A DNA stretch of 55,507 nt from Synergistaceae bacterium (GTDB lineage: Bacteria > Synergistota > Synergistia > Synergistales > Aminobacteriaceae), in the NCBI GenBank assembly GCA_031272035.1, contig JAISUO010000114.1:1-55507 (forward strand). Reading direction: 5' to 3'. Under the pieces are notes generated by a model that worked only from the letters and a program-made list of their open reading frames with translations, was not told the origin of the DNA and ran no database searches. Every line of letters begins with the position of its first letter. The first letter of the stretch is position 1. The translations under genes were made by a program, and so were the position numbers. This document shows, piece after piece, positions 41,539-50,312 of the stretch.

Positions 41539-43173
41539 ATGATGCATTCCGATGTCCCGTCCCGGACCCCGACGCTGGAGCTGCGGAACCTCTGCAAAAG
41601 TTTCGCGGGAAACGCGGCCGTCCGGGACCTGACCCTCGAAGTCCACGGGGGAGAAATCCACAGCCTTGTGGGCGAGAACGGAGCGGGCAAGTCCACGGTC
41701 ATGAAGATGATCGCGGGGATTTACGCGCCCGATTCCGGAGAAATAAGGCTGAAGGGGCGGGCCGTCCGCTTCGGCGGTTACGACAAGGCCCGAAAGGCGG
41801 GAATTGGCCTGGTCTATCAGGAACTTTCCCTGCTGCCCCAGCTCTCCGTGGCGGAGAACATCTTTTTGGGGGCCCTGAAGTCCCGATTCGGCCTGGTGCG
41901 ATGGCGCGAGATGCGGGAGGAGGCCCGTCAGGCCCTGTCTCTCATCGGGGCGGACATCGATCCCTCGCTTCTGGCGGGCAGTCTGTCCATGGCCCGTCGT
42001 CAGATGGTGGAAATCGCCAGAGTGCTGCTCCAGAAGCCGGATATCGTCATCTTTGACGAGCCCACGACCGCCCTTTCCGCCGAGGAGGCCGAGCGCCTTT
42101 TCGCCGTCATGAACGACCTGAAGCGGAAGGGCTGCGCGGTGGTGTTCATCTCCCATCGTCTGAAAGAGGTTCTCAGAATATCGGACAGGGTGACCGTCAT
42201 GAAGGACGGAGTGAAGGTGCTGACGGAAAACATCGGCTTTTTCGATGAAAACAAACTCATCTCTCTGATGGTGGGGCGGGAGCTCACGGACATCTACCCG
42301 CCAAAATTATCTCAAAAAACGGAAAATACTCAGGCGCCGGAAATTTTCTCGTTTCAGAGCGTCTCCCCGTCGGGCGGAAAGGTCGCCTTTTCCATACGGG
42401 AGGGCGAGGTGCTGGGCGTTGGAGGGCTCGCCGGACAGGGACAGGACGTTTTGCTGGAAAGCATGTTCGGACTGAGGGAGAAGGGCCGGTCCTCAATGGT
42501 TCTGCGGGGCAGGGAGCTGCGTTTCGCGAACCCCATGCAGGCCATCCGTTCGGGAATTGCACTGGTGCCCCAGGATCGCAACCGTCAGGGCGGATTCGGC
42601 GTTCTCTCCGTTCCGGCGAATATGGCTTCCGCCACGCTGAAGGACCGGCAGACTCTGGGATTTGTTCGGGTCCGCGAGGAGCGAGAGGCCGTGTCCGGGA
42701 TGATCCGGCGGCTGAACATTCGAACCCTGGGCCGGGACGGCTCCGAGGACTCCGACTTGTCCTTCGCGGCTCTGGCCTCTCTGGAGTGCCGTCTGCTCAG
42801 CGGCGGAAACATGCAGAAGGTGGTGTTCGGCAGGTGGCTTTTGCCGGACCCGGGGCTGATGATTCTGCTCTCGCCCACCAGCGGAATTGACATCGGGACG
42901 AAGCGCCAGATTTACCACCTCATCCGGGATCTGGCGAATCGGGGCGTGGTGGTGATCGTCCTGTCCAGCGACATGATCGAGCTGATCGGCCTCTGCGACA
43001 GGGTGCTGGTCATGAACGCCGGAAAAGTGACGGCGGACCTCTCCGGCCCGCGGCTGACGGAGGAGGACATCATGAAAGCCTCCGTGGCCGCTCCCGACGC
43101 CCTGCCGAACCCGAATTCCGGTTCCGGGCTCAAAAATTCCGGGCTCAAAAAAGAAGGGAGAACGGGTTCATGA
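41539..43173 (+). CDS. ribose-type ABC importer ATPase, fused two-domain, second domain lacking Walker B acids
   Basis: A 544-residue RbsA/MglA-type protein with two ATPase domains. NBD1 is complete: Walker A GENGAGKST, Q-loop LVYQELSLLPQLS, signature LSMARRQMVEIA, Walker B IVIFDEPTTALS, H-loop FISHRLKE. NBD2 has the usual weak Walker A (GLAGQGQDV) and a good signature (LLSGGNMQKV), but its Walker B reads MILLSPTSGID where the family has LILDEPT, so both acidic residues are gone. The start is set at ATG 41539 after the binding-protein stop. The C-terminus contains a 15-base DNA duplication (SGLKN-SGLKK). It overlaps the permease gene by 4 bases. Confidence 0.92.
   Translation: MMHSDVPSRTPTLELRNLCKSFAGNAAVRDLTLEVHGGEIHSLVGENGAGKSTVMKMIAGIYAPDSGEIRLKGRAVRFGGYDKARKAGIGLVYQELSLLPQLSVAENIFLGALKSRFGLVRWREMREEARQALSLIGADIDPSLLAGSLSMARRQMVEIARVLLQKPDIVIFDEPTTALSAEEAERLFAVMNDLKRKGCAVVFISHRLKEVLRISDRVTVMKDGVKVLTENIGFFDENKLISLMVGRELTDIYPPKLSQKTENTQAPEIFSFQSVSPSGGKVAFSIREGEVLGVGGLAGQGQDVLLESMFGLREKGRSSMVLRGRELRFANPMQAIRSGIALVPQDRNRQGGFGVLSVPANMASATLKDRQTLGFVRVREEREAVSGMIRRLNIRTLGRDGSEDSDLSFAALASLECRLLSGGNMQKVVFGRWLLPDPGLMILLSPTSGIDIGTKRQIYHLIRDLANRGVVVIVLSSDMIELIGLCDRVLVMNAGKVTADLSGPRLTEEDIMKASVAAPDALPNPNSGSGLKNSGLKKEGRTGS
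43122..43151. repeat. 15-base perfect tandem duplication at the ATPase C-terminus
   Basis: TTCCGGGCTCAAAAA occurs at 43122-43136 and again at 43137-43151 with no mismatch, in frame. It encodes repeated SGLKN/SGLKK residues about 10 residues before the stop. Confidence 0.92.
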
Positions 43174-44153
43174 CGGAAAACCGGCGCGACCTGAGACTGT
43201 ATTTACCCGTTTACCTTATTGTCGTCCTGGTCTATCTGGTGGCGGGATACCTGAGCCCCGACTTCTTCACCTGGCGGAACAACGTCAATCTGTTTTCCAG
43301 GGTGACGCCTCTGGTGCTGGCGGGGCTGGCGCAGACCATCGTCACTCTCAGCGGCGGGCTCGACCTTTCCATCGGGTCCATCATCAGCCTCTGCTGCGTG
43401 ATCGGGGCCTCCATGCCCTGGGTGGACACGCCGGCCAACGTCTTTCTGTGGGCGGTATGCCCTCCCCTGGCGGGGGCGCTTATGGGGTTCATCAACGGGC
43501 TGATCGTGGGCCTGATGAAATTTCCTCCTTTTATTGTGACCCTCTCCACCAGTGCGATCTGGCTGGGTGTGGCGATTTTCATCCTGCCGGAGCCGGGGGG
43601 CGAGGTTTCAATGGCCGCGGCGGAGTTCGTGGGCGGGAACCTGTGGGGCGTCCCGATTCCCCTGATCCTCTTTCTTTTCTTCGTGCTGGCCTGCCACCTT
43701 CTCGTGACCCGAACCGCCATGGGACGCGCGATTTACGCCGTTGGCGGGGATGAGAACATCGCCGTCCAGTCCGGCATTCACCCCGCCAGGGTCTGGCTTT
43801 TCAGTTACACCCTGGGCGGCGTGCTCTGCGGTTTTGCCGGAGCCTACCAGTCCGCCTGGATGTTCTCCGCGGACCCGCTGGTGGGCGAGCCCTACGTGAT
43901 GAACTCCATCGCGGTGACCGTCATTGGAGGCACGGCCCTCACGGGGGGACGGGGAGGCGTGGCGGGCGTCATCGGGGGAGCCTACATTTTTTATCTCATC
44001 AATAACGTGCTGAACCTTCTCGCGATTTCTACGTTTTACCAGTACATCGCGAAGGGTCTGATTCTGATCGTCGCCCTTGTCATCTCGTCTCCCGAGACGC
44101 TGAGCCGCATTCGCGGGCTGGGACGGAAGATCGCGGGAGGGAGCGTCCGATGA
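43170..44153 (+). CDS. ribose-type ABC permease, first importer, subunit 1
   Basis: A 327-residue RbsC-family permease with about 9-10 transmembrane helices. AGLAQTIVTLSGGLDLSIGSIISL is the conserved early motif (the family pattern has V-L-x-G-G-I-D-L-S-x-G), with NGLIVGLMKFPPFIVTLSTSAIWLGV and VIGGTALTGGRGGVAGVIGGAY. The start overlaps the ATPase stop by 4 bases (ATGA). A second permease overlaps its 3' end by 4 bases, suggesting a heterodimeric channel. Confidence 0.94.
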   Translation: MTENRRDLRLYLPVYLIVVLVYLVAGYLSPDFFTWRNNVNLFSRVTPLVLAGLAQTIVTLSGGLDLSIGSIISLCCVIGASMPWVDTPANVFLWAVCPPLAGALMGFINGLIVGLMKFPPFIVTLSTSAIWLGVAIFILPEPGGEVSMAAAEFVGGNLWGVPIPLILFLFFVLACHLLVTRTAMGRAIYAVGGDENIAVQSGIHPARVWLFSYTLGGVLCGFAGAYQSAWMFSADPLVGEPYVMNSIAVTVIGGTALTGGRGGVAGVIGGAYIFYLINNVLNLLAISTFYQYIAKGLILIVALVISSPETLSRIRGLGRKIAGGSVR

Positions 44154-45091
44154 AAAAACCGTTTCGAGGCGCGCGGTATTTCCTGCTCCTGAGCATGATT
44201 GTGGTGCTGTTTCTCGTGGGTAACAGCGTGTCGGAGGGTTTTCTCTCCTGGCGGCACGCGGGGGTGATTCTGCGGACGGCCTCTTTCGTGGGCGTGGCTG
44301 CCATCGGGCAGACTCTGGTGGTTCTGACGGGCGGCATCGACCTCTCCGTGGGGGCGCTGATCACCATGGGCAACGTCTTCACCTGCATGTTCGTCAACGG
44401 GCAGAACGAGAATACCCTCTGGGCCGTTCCGGCGGTTCTCCTGATCGGGGCTCTCTTTGGGGTTCTCAGCGGGCTGGGGGTCGCCCTCCTGCGCATCTCG
44501 CCGATGGTGATGACCATGGCCGCCGGCGCTATTGTGACGGGGATCACCCTGGTGGCCACCCACGGGTCCCCCAAGGGGCAGGCGTCTCCGATTTTGCGCG
44601 TTCTCGGGGTGGGCAGCAGGCTGAATCTGCCGGTCACCGTGTGGCTGTGGCTGATTTTGGCCGTCGCGGCGACGGTGGTTCTGCGCCGGACCACCTTTGG
44701 GCGCAAAATTTACTGCGTGGGGGCCAGCGAGACGGCGGCGACCTTTTCGGGAATCGACGTCATGAGCGTCACGACCCGCTGTTACACCATCTCCGGCGTC
44801 ACGGCGATGATCGTGGGCGTCATGATGGCGGGTTACACCGAAACCGCCTTTTTGGGCATCGGCGCGGAGTACACCCTTTCCTCCATTACGGCGGTGGTCA
44901 TCGGCGGCGCGTCCATGGCCGGAGGGCGGGGGGATTACCTGGGCACCCTGCTGGGGGCGGTGCTTCTCGTCCTGATCGAGAGCCTCCTCACCGTCATGAA
45001 CATTCAGGAGGCCGGAAAAAAAATCGTGAGCGGGCTGGTGATCCTGACGATCATCGCCCTCTACTACAGGGCGGAAAAAAACAGAGCGTAA
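44150..45091 (+). CDS. ribose-type ABC permease, first importer, subunit 2
   Basis: A 313-residue RbsC-family permease. VAAIGQTLVVLTGGIDLSVGALITMGN is the family motif, and VVIGGASMAGGRGDYLGTLLGAVLLVLIESLL near the end is typical. It overlaps the preceding permease by 4 bases. After its stop (45089-45091) a short GACGCG/CGCGTC hairpin (45092-45111) without a T run occurs before the second binding protein. It forms the likely heterodimer partner of the first permease. Confidence 0.93.
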   Translation: MKKPFRGARYFLLLSMIVVLFLVGNSVSEGFLSWRHAGVILRTASFVGVAAIGQTLVVLTGGIDLSVGALITMGNVFTCMFVNGQNENTLWAVPAVLLIGALFGVLSGLGVALLRISPMVMTMAAGAIVTGITLVATHGSPKGQASPILRVLGVGSRLNLPVTVWLWLILAVAATVVLRRTTFGRKIYCVGASETAATFSGIDVMSVTTRCYTISGVTAMIVGVMMAGYTETAFLGIGAEYTLSSITAVVIGGASMAGGRGDYLGTLLGAVLLVLIESLLTVMNIQEAGKKIVSGLVILTIIALYYRAEKNRA

Positions 45092-45165
45092 GACGCGGGT
45101 GTTTTCGCGTCATGCTGTATGCGTTTCACATCATAATTATTTATTTTAAGGAGGGTTTTTGTACG

Positions 45166-46209
45166 ATGAAAAAGATTTTTGCGACAGTGTTGGTGCTGCT
45201 GGTGCTGGTCTCCTGCGTCGGAACCGCGGACGCGGCGAAGAAGTGGCGTATCGCTCTGAGCAACGACTACGCGGGGAACTCCTGGCGTCAGACGATGCTT
45301 CGGGACTTCGAGGCCGCCGTGAAGGTCGCCCAGGAGAAGGGTCTGATCGAGGAAGCCCGGGTCTTCACCACCAATGAAAGCTCCGCCGCCGAGCAGGCCG
45401 CCCAGCTTCAGAACCTCATTCTCGAGGGCTACGACGCCATCGTTCTCGACGCCGCCTCCCCGACGGCCCTCAACGCGGCGGTGAAGAAGGCCGTTGACGC
45501 GGGGATCATCGTGATCTCCTTCGACAACGCCATCACCGAGGAAAGCGCCTATCGTATCTTCACGGACTTCTACTACGACGGGAAATATCAGACCGAGTTC
45601 GTGGCCTCCAAGTTCCCCAACGGAGCCAACCTGCTGGAGATCCGCGGTCTGCCCGGAACCTTCGTGGACGAAACGATCCACAAGGGAATTGTCGACGTCG
45701 TCGCCGCCAACCCCAAACTGAAGATCGTGGGCGAGGTTTACGGCAACTGGACCGGCTCCGTGGCCCAGAAGGAAGTCGCCGGAATTCTGCCCTCCCTGCC
45801 GGAAATTCAGGCCGTGGTCACCCAGGGCGGCGACGGCTACGGCGCGCTGAAGGCCTTCGAGGCCGCGGGACGTCCCATTCCTCTGATTATCATGGGGCAC
45901 CGTTACGACGAACTGGAGGCTTGGAAGGAGCTTCTGGCCAAGGATCCGAAGTACGACACCATCTCCATCTCCATCTCCCCCAGCCTCGTTCAGGTCGCCT
46001 TCTGGCTTGCGCTGGAGGTGCTGAACGGCACGGACGTTCCGAAGGTCATCAACGTTCCGCCTCTGACCATCCTGAAGGATCGCCTGGATGAGTTCCTGAG
46101 CAAAACGGAAAAGGGCGGCGTCGCCAGCGTCTATTATCCGCAGGCCTGGGTGCAGGAGCTGATCGCCAACGTAAAGGCCGGAAAACCCGCGCCGGCGGAC
46201 CCCAGGTAG
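45166..46209 (+). CDS. ribose-type ABC transporter substrate-binding protein (second importer)
   Basis: A 347-residue binding protein. The N-terminal MKKIFATVLVLLVLVSC contains a possible lipobox (LVSC), so it may be a lipoprotein; a Sec cleavage after TADA is the alternative. The mature part starts WRIALSNDYAGNSWRQTM and shows GYDAIVLDAASPTALNAAVKKAVDAGIIVISFDNA. It is clearly related to the first importer's binding protein (NSWR, ASPTALNA). Start ATG 45166 with AAGGAGG upstream. A strong terminator (46319-46342) separates it from its probable ATPase and permeases, so it may be transcribed with the first importer. Confidence 0.92.
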   Translation: MKKIFATVLVLLVLVSCVGTADAAKKWRIALSNDYAGNSWRQTMLRDFEAAVKVAQEKGLIEEARVFTTNESSAAEQAAQLQNLILEGYDAIVLDAASPTALNAAVKKAVDAGIIVISFDNAITEESAYRIFTDFYYDGKYQTEFVASKFPNGANLLEIRGLPGTFVDETIHKGIVDVVAANPKLKIVGEVYGNWTGSVAQKEVAGILPSLPEIQAVVTQGGDGYGALKAFEAAGRPIPLIIMGHRYDELEAWKELLAKDPKYDTISISISPSLVQVAFWLALEVLNGTDVPKVINVPPLTILKDRLDEFLSKTEKGGVASVYYPQAWVQELIANVKAGKPAPADPR

Positions 46210-46318
46210 TGAAAAAGGAAACGGACTGCGTTCGGAAAACAGTCTGAAACGAGCCTGAAACAGTCTGGAAAATCTGACGGGAAAATCTCTTTTGCTTTTG
46301 ATCGATGGACAAAGCTGT

Positions 46319-46342
46319 GGGGCGGACCTTTCCGCCCCTTTT
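46319..46342 (+). terminator. terminator after the second binding-protein gene
   Basis: A perfect 8-bp stem (46319-46326 with 46331-46338) with a 4-base loop, followed by TTTTAT. It separates the binding-protein gene from the ATPase gene at 46418. Confidence 0.88.
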
Positions 46343-46368
46343 ATCGTGTGTTGTGAACTGGTGTATTT

Positions 46369-46377
46369 TGATATAAT
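46369..46377 (+). promoter_or_regulatory. extended -10 promoter for the second importer's ATPase
   Basis: TGATATAAT (46369-46377) is an extended -10 element, 41 bases before the ATPase start. TTGTGA (46351-46356) at 15 bases is a weak -35. It lies immediately after the terminator at 46319-46342. Confidence 0.6.
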
Positions 46378-46417
46378 GAATAATATTCAAATATAAAAAT
46401 ATGAGGTTGTCGTCGGG

Positions 46418-47872
46418 ATGAAAAATATCATCGAGCTCAGAAATATCGACAAATTTTTCCTCCATTCGCAGGCGCTGGACGGGGTGAACCTCACCATCGA
46501 CGAGGGAGAGATTGTCGGTGTTGTCGGACACAACGGGGCGGGAAAGTCCACCCTGGTCAACATCATCACCGGAACGTACCCTCAGAGCGGGGGAGAGCTT
46601 CTGATCGACGGAGAGACGGTGGAGAATTTCGACGTCCACGAGGCCAACAGAAGGGGCATTCGCACGGTTTTTCAGGAGCTCAGCCTGTGTCCAAACCTCT
46701 CCGTGGTGGAAAATATTCGAATTTTTCATCCGGCGATTTCCGGACCCGGCTGGCGCGCCCGGGCGGCGGAGCTGGCGGTGAATGTGCTGGACGCCATCTT
46801 TCCGGGGCACGGCATCTCTCCTTTCGTCAGCGTGGAGGATTTGACCCTCGGACAGCGTCAGATCGTGGAAATCGCGAAGGCCTTTATCGTGACGGACACG
46901 CCTTCCCGGCTCATCATTCTGGACGAGCCCACCAGCGCTCTGGATCCCCGAATGGCCCGGCTGTTCATGAATTACCTCCGCTCGGCCAAGGACCCGAAAA
47001 TAAGCTGCATCTACATCTCCCACATTCTGGACGAGGTTCTTTCCTGCACGGACCGCATCGTCGTGGTGAAAAACGGGCAGATCGTCGGGAATCTTCCGGC
47101 GAAAAGCGTCGACCGGCAGTGGATTCTGGAGAAAATGGGCAGTTCCAGGGTCGCGGGACGGAGCGGCGCTCAATCCGCCTCCGCCCGGGAGGCCGGGAAA
47201 AAAGAATCCGGCGCGTCTCCGTCCGGGTTGGAGGAATTTGTGGTTCGTCCCCTGAAGGACGGGGTGACGGTGCGGCGAGGGGAGGTCGTGGGCCTGGCGG
47301 GCCTCGCGGGGCACGGGCAGACGGCGCTGCTGCTGGACCTCTACGACCATAAGCGCAACCGGGATTACGCCATTACGGGGCCGGTGACCTTTGTGGCGGG
47401 AGATCGCCAGCAGGACGGCATCTTTCCCGTGTGGAGCATCGTCAAAAACATGACCGCCCAGACCTGGGACAGAGTGAAAAAGTTTCTGCTGATCCATCCC
47501 GGCAAAGAGCGGGCCGTGGCGGAGAAGTGGCAGAAGACCATCAACGTCAAAGCCGCGTCCCTGACCGACGGCATTCTCAGCCTGAGCGGAGGAAATCAGC
47601 AGAAAATTCTCTTCGCCCGATGTCTGGAGTCCTCCGCGCCCCTGGTGCTGATGGATGACCCCACGAGGGGCGTGGACGTGGAGACCAAGGACGAGATTTA
47701 TCGCATTATTCTTGAGGAAAAGAGCAGGGGCCGGAGCTTCGTCTGGTACACCACGGAGATGGACGAGGTGCGGTACTGCGACGCCGTCTACGTTTTTCGG
47801 GACGGAGAGATTGCGGCGAAACTGACGGGAGACGAAATAACCGAAGAAGAAATCCTGAAAAGCTCGTTTTAA
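46418..47872 (+). CDS. ribose-type ABC importer ATPase, second importer
   Basis: A 484-residue two-domain ATPase. NBD1: Walker A GHNGAGKST (about 37-45), Q-loop TVFQELSLCPNLS, signature LTLGQRQIVEIA, Walker [14 protein letters not shown]-loop YISHILDE. NBD2: weak Walker A (GLAGHGQTAL), signature LSLSGGNQQKI and Walker B LVLMDDPTRGVD, where the catalytic Glu is Asp. The linker (GRSGAQSASAREAGKKESGASP) is long and low-complexity. It is shorter than RbsA (about 500 aa). Two permease genes follow. The ligand is unknown. Confidence 0.92.
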   Translation: MKNIIELRNIDKFFLHSQALDGVNLTIDEGEIVGVVGHNGAGKSTLVNIITGTYPQSGGELLIDGETVENFDVHEANRRGIRTVFQELSLCPNLSVVENIRIFHPAISGPGWRARAAELAVNVLDAIFPGHGISPFVSVEDLTLGQRQIVEIAKAFIVTDTPSRLIILDEPTSALDPRMARLFMNYLRSAKDPKISCIYISHILDEVLSCTDRIVVVKNGQIVGNLPAKSVDRQWILEKMGSSRVAGRSGAQSASAREAGKKESGASPSGLEEFVVRPLKDGVTVRRGEVVGLAGLAGHGQTALLLDLYDHKRNRDYAITGPVTFVAGDRQQDGIFPVWSIVKNMTAQTWDRVKKFLLIHPGKERAVAEKWQKTINVKAASLTDGILSLSGGNQQKILFARCLESSAPLVLMDDPTRGVDVETKDEIYRIILEEKSRGRSFVWYTTEMDEVRYCDAVYVFRDGEIAAKLTGDEITEEEILKSSF

Positions 47873-47914
47873 ATTTCAAGTTTTTAGTGAATTTTATTGA
47901 GAAGAATTTATTGA

Positions 47915-48877
47915 TTGGAAGTGAACAGAGTGCCGACTGCCTCTTTTACGGGAAAAATGAAAAGCCGACTGTTGCCCTGGTGCTCCATTTTGCTCGTTTT
48001 CATTCCCATCGCCGTTCTTCGCCCCCGGATTATGAGTTACGCCGGGCTTCAGCTGCTGCTGAACATGGCGATGCCGCTGACGCTGGCCACCATCGCGCAG
48101 ATGTTCGTCATGGCCATAGGCGAGATCGACTTTTCGCTGGGCAACCTGGTGGGACTGGTGACCTGCATCGCCGGAGCGGTGATGTCCAAAAACGTTCTGA
48201 CGGGGGCGGCCTCGCTGGTGCTGATCGTTTTGGTCTACATGTTCGCCGGGGCCATGATTTACCTGAAAAAATTGCCCTCCATCATCGTGACGATCGGGTT
48301 TTCCTTCATATGGGCGGGAATTGCCACAACGCTTCAGCCCACGCCGGGAGGAAACATTCCCGCGCCGGTGGTGAGCGCCTTCGGGCTGCAGACCCCCTGG
48401 ATTCCCTTCCCGATCGTGTTCATGGGGCTTCTGGCCCTGATGGGCTATGCCCTCGTGTTCAGAACCCGGTTCGGCATTCTGGCCCGAGGCGTGGGAGGCA
48501 ACCCCAAAGCCGTTTTGCAGGCGGGATACTCCTGTTTTCGGGTTTACGTGCTGATTTTTGGGCTGGCCGGACTTTTTGGCGTGCTGGCGGGGCTGGCCCT
48601 GGCCGGAGTGACCACCAGCGCCGACGCCAACATGGCGAGGAATTACACGCTCTTCAGCGTGGCCGGCGTGGTGATCGGAGGCGGAACCTTCTCCGGAGGT
48701 CGGGTGTCGCCCCTGGGGGCTGTGCTGGGGGCCTGTACCATGACGCTGGTGGGGACGCTCCTTACTTTTTTGAAAATTCGACCGGACTGGCAGATAGGCG
48801 CACAGGGAATGATTATCTTCGTGGTGCTGCTCATCAGCCGGCTCATCCGAAATACGGGGAAGATCAATTATGTCTGA
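47915..48877 (+). CDS. ribose-type ABC permease, second importer, subunit 1
   Basis: A 320-residue permease with about 9 hydrophobic helices. LATIAQMFVMAIGEIDFSLGNLVGLV replaces the family GGIDLSxG motif with GEIDFSLG. The later VVIGGGTFSGGRVSPLGAVLGACTMTLVG fits. Start uncertain: TTG 47915 or GTG 47930. A near-duplicate AATTTTATTGA / AATTTATTGA (47890-47914) lies upstream. It overlaps the next permease by 8 bases. Confidence 0.9.
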   Translation: MEVNRVPTASFTGKMKSRLLPWCSILLVFIPIAVLRPRIMSYAGLQLLLNMAMPLTLATIAQMFVMAIGEIDFSLGNLVGLVTCIAGAVMSKNVLTGAASLVLIVLVYMFAGAMIYLKKLPSIIVTIGFSFIWAGIATTLQPTPGGNIPAPVVSAFGLQTPWIPFPIVFMGLLALMGYALVFRTRFGILARGVGGNPKAVLQAGYSCFRVYVLIFGLAGLFGVLAGLALAGVTTSADANMARNYTLFSVAGVVIGGGTFSGGRVSPLGAVLGACTMTLVGTLLTFLKIRPDWQIGAQGMIIFVVLLISRLIRNTGKINYV

Positions 48878-49844
48878 CGCATCGGTTCGAAGCACGGCGT
48901 TTTCAGCATTTTCCGGTTTGATTCGGCAGAAACGATTCTGGCCGTATCTTGCGGCGGTCTTCGTCTACCTCGTCATCTCCCGAATATCCGGCAACGCGGA
49001 GGCGACTCTGGCCGCATCCATGAGTTTCGCGTCCTTCTTCATTCTGGTGGGGATCGGGCAGATGCTGGTCATCACCACGGGGCCCGGCAACATCGACCTT
49101 TCCATCCCGTACACCATCGCCCTGGCGGGGCTCATCGCGATGAAGACCATGAACGAGGTCAACGCCAACATTCTGATGGGTTTTGCCGCCGGAATAGCCG
49201 CGGGAGCCGTCATCGGGGTCGTCAACTATATTCTGATCCGGCTGATTCTTATGCCCCCCATGATCGCCACGCTTTCCTCCAGCTTCATCGTGCGGACCCT
49301 GTCCATCGTCTTTTTCCGGGGTCTGCAGATCAAGCCGCCCACGGCCCTGGCCCGTTTTGCCAACGCGAAGATCGCCGGAGCGCCGGTGATTTTCCTGATC
49401 GTCCTGTGTGTGGCGGCGCTGATGGCCGCCGTTCTTGCCCGAAGCCGCTACGGACGCTCCATTCACGCCATCGGGCAGAATATGCGGGCCGCCTGGCTCA
49501 GCAACATCTCCGTTATGCGTGTGAAACTCCTGACCTATATGCTCTGCGGTATTTTTGCGGCCGCCACGGGAGTGCTGCTGTCCGGCTTTATCGGCGGGGC
49601 CACGCTGGACATGGGCGATGAGTATATGATGTACTCCATCGCCGTGGTGGTTCTGGGAGGGAGCAGCATTGCCGGCGGAGACTCCAACGTGTCGGGCATC
49701 GTGGGAGCTTCCCTGTTTCTGTACCTGCTGGTCAACCTTCTGAACATCATGGGGCTGGGAATCAGTCTGCGGAACATCATCACGGGCCTGATCATCATCG
49801 CCATCATCTTCATCGGAGGCGAACGCGCCTCGAAAAAAAGCTGA
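48870..49844 (+). CDS. ribose-type ABC permease, second importer, subunit 2
   Basis: A 324-residue permease. LVGIGQMLVITTGPGNIDLSIPYTIAL is a variant of the family motif (GPGNIDLS for GGIDLS), as seen in some ribose/xylose-type permeases. VVVLGGSSIAGGDSNVSGIVGASLFLYLL closes the core. It overlaps the previous permease by 8 bases. The stop codon is inside the first unit of a repeat array (49830-49909), and a terminator follows at 49939-49971. Confidence 0.92.
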   Translation: MSDASVRSTAFSAFSGLIRQKRFWPYLAAVFVYLVISRISGNAEATLAASMSFASFFILVGIGQMLVITTGPGNIDLSIPYTIALAGLIAMKTMNEVNANILMGFAAGIAAGAVIGVVNYILIRLILMPPMIATLSSSFIVRTLSIVFFRGLQIKPPTALARFANAKIAGAPVIFLIVLCVAALMAAVLARSRYGRSIHAIGQNMRAAWLSNISVMRVKLLTYMLCGIFAAATGVLLSGFIGGATLDMGDEYMMYSIAVVVLGGSSIAGGDSNVSGIVGASLFLYLLVNLLNIMGLGISLRNIITGLIIIAIIFIGGERASKKS

Positions 49845-49909
49845 CTCGAAAAAAGTTGATTGATTTGAAAAAAGCTGATTTAAAAAAAGTTGATTTGAAA
49901 AAACTGAGC
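49830..49909. repeat. five degenerate 15-16 base repeats across the permease stop codon
   Basis: Five consecutive units of the type TTGAAAAAAGYTGAT start at 49830, 49846, 49865, 49880 and 49895. The second unit is extended to 19 bases. The first unit contains the stop codon of the permease gene. Confidence 0.8.
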
Positions 49910-49921
49910 TGAAGCAAAAAA

Positions 49922-49943
49922 TCATCACAGGGTCATCACAGGG
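49922..49943. repeat. 11-base perfect tandem duplication before the importer terminator
   Basis: TCATCACAGGG at 49922-49932 is repeated exactly at 49933-49943. The second copy supplies part of the 5' arm of the terminator stem. Confidence 0.85.
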
Positions 49944-49971
49944 GAGGACAGGTTTCCTCCTCTGTTTTTTT
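49939..49971 (+). terminator. terminator of the second importer operon
   Basis: A 10-bp stem (49939-49948 with 49955-49964, one G-U pair) with a 6-base loop is followed by seven T residues. Confidence 0.9.
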
Positions 49972-50005
49972 CCGCGGCGGTTACGGATGGATCGACGTCG
50001 GTCAA

Positions 50006-50018
50006 ATGATAAAATCAT
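50006..50018. promoter_or_regulatory. candidate operator palindrome upstream of the toxin-antitoxin pair
   Basis: ATGAT-AAA-ATCAT is a 5-bp perfect inverted repeat overlapping a TGATAAAAT -10-like element, 67 bases before the antitoxin start. Type II antitoxins usually bind palindromes here; this assignment is inference. Confidence 0.3.
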
Positions 50019-50084
50019 CCCTGAGAAAGCGTGCAGGGTCAAACTTACGCGGTTGTGACGCACGATACGAGAAAGGTGAATCAC

Positions 50085-50312
50085 ATGAACGACCTGATAT
50101 TGAATGCCGATACACTTCCCGAGCCGTTGTTGCGGTTGATTCGAACCGACAGGGTAAGAGTTCGTGAAGAAGGCGGAGAAATTCGCCTTACGCCCATAGG
50201 AGAGACATTTGATTGTACGGCGGGTTTGCGTGGAATGCTTGCCGGGTGTGAATCAATATCCGTGGATAAATTTCTGGAGCGTAAACACGCCGACAGGGAG
50301 CTCGATTTATGA
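50085..50312 (+). CDS. putative type II antitoxin (VapB-like position)
   Basis: A 75-residue protein. The N-terminal half is strand-forming (DTLPEPLLRLIRTDRVRVREEGGEIRLTPIGE), resembling an AbrB/Phd-type swapped-hairpin DNA-binding region. The C-terminal part (LRGMLAGCESISVDKFLERKHADRELDL) is acidic and basic, as in toxin-wrapping tails. Start ATG 50085 has AAGGTGA 5 bases upstream. It overlaps the PIN-domain toxin by 4 bases (ATGA), the classic antitoxin-toxin order. Family recognition is weaker than for the toxin. Confidence 0.75.
   Translation: MNDLILNADTLPEPLLRLIRTDRVRVREEGGEIRLTPIGETFDCTAGLRGMLAGCESISVDKFLERKHADRELDL

Noticed and set aside
45092-45111. Hairpin after the first importer's permease as a terminator
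   Set aside because: A 6-bp stem without a T run; it may affect RNA stability but is not supported as a terminator.
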